A stretch of DNA of 45,124 nucleotides from an uncultured Lachnospiraceae bacterium (GTDB lineage Bacteria; Bacillota; Clostridia; Lachnospirales; Lachnospiraceae): the NCBI GenBank assembly GCA_905234595.1, contig CAJOID010000036.1, positions 1 to 45,124 on the forward strand. The letters are read 5' to 3'. Position numbers and translations under genes: made by a program. The notes beneath the pieces are model-generated. The model searched no databases. It saw only the letters and a list, made by a program, of their open reading frames with translations, and was not told the origin of the DNA. Of the stretch, positions 45,090-45,124 are shown piece after piece. Position 1 is the first letter of the stretch, and each line of letters opens with the position of its first letter.

Positions 45090-45124
45090 ATGATAGATAA
45101 ACTGATCGCCGGGATAAAAAGAAC
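45090..45124 (+). CDS. Start of a gene, possibly orotidine 5'-phosphate decarboxylase
   Basis: Only 11 codons (MIDKLIAGIKR) fit before the window ends. GGGAGGGAGG lies 7-10 bases upstream, a strong ribosome site. The residues resemble the beginning of clostridial PyrF (MI-x-LI-x-I), but so short a piece cannot settle it. Confidence 0.4.
   Translation, partial: MIDKLIAGIKR

Overview
The window looks like a chromosomal segment of a motile, Gram-positive anaerobe of the Clostridia, most likely family Lachnospiraceae. The grounds are: the conserved order rimP-nusA-rnpM-ylxQ-infB-rbfA-nrnA-truB-ribF; infC-rpmI-rplT behind a long attenuated leader; an AddAB rather than RecBCD nuclease; a VanW-like protein and NlpC/P60 hydrolase; and a gene of a family (DUF6033) I associate with Lachnospiraceae. 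Base composition is roughly 50% GC. Apart from the transposase at the left edge, every gene is on the + strand.

Layout. (1) 1-1600: an IS1634/IS4-type transposase on the minus strand, cut by the window edge, and its flanking end. (2) 1656-7170: a signalling cluster: LytTR response regulator, a dCache-sensor hybrid histidine kinase split by an in-frame TAG, and a REC-GGDEF-(degenerate GGDEF)-REC-HD-GYP cyclic-di-GMP protein. (3) 7215-11442: a HerA-like DUF853 ATPase, a GT-C membrane glycosyltransferase and a membrane-anchored exported protein. (4) 11478-12870: the infC-rpmI-rplT operon with promoter, attenuator, AUU start and terminator. (5) 12907-18359: a copper-type P-ATPase that seems to lack its nucleotide-binding domain, a transmembrane chemoreceptor, and a frameshifted fused transporter/spermidine-synthase-like gene. 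(6) 18558-21188: a cytosolic tandem-PAS chemoreceptor and a DUF6033-like gene preceded by a near-perfect sigma-28 (SigD/FliA) promoter. (7) 21208-23977: two copies of a 37-base palindromic repeat, a TPR/Ig-like membrane protein and a VanW protein. (8) tRNA-Glu(CTC), then the nusA-infB operon through ribF. (9) 32470-45124: MscS channel, SH3-NlpC/P60 hydrolase, addB (frameshifted) and addA, a CPBP membrane protease, a GPH sugar symporter, a TPR lipoprotein and the first codons of what may be pyrF.

How the parts work together. Translation and RNA-processing factors form the conserved core. Around them sit several sensory modules: two chemoreceptors, one two-component/phosphorelay cluster and one c-di-GMP enzyme. 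The sigma-28 promoter ties the DUF6033 gene to the flagellar/chemotaxis regulon. Cell-surface functions (VanW, NlpC/P60, lipoprotein, GT-C enzyme) fill the spaces.

Most unusual: four otherwise recognisable genes are damaged or altered. These are the kinase with an amber stop and no H-box histidine, the P-ATPase without an N domain, the spermidine-synthase-like frameshift, and the addB frameshift. This is either real gene decay/innovation or an assembly problem; reads across positions 3421, 14210-14280, 17035 and 36450 would decide. Homology statements come from recognising sequence motifs by eye; no database search was run.
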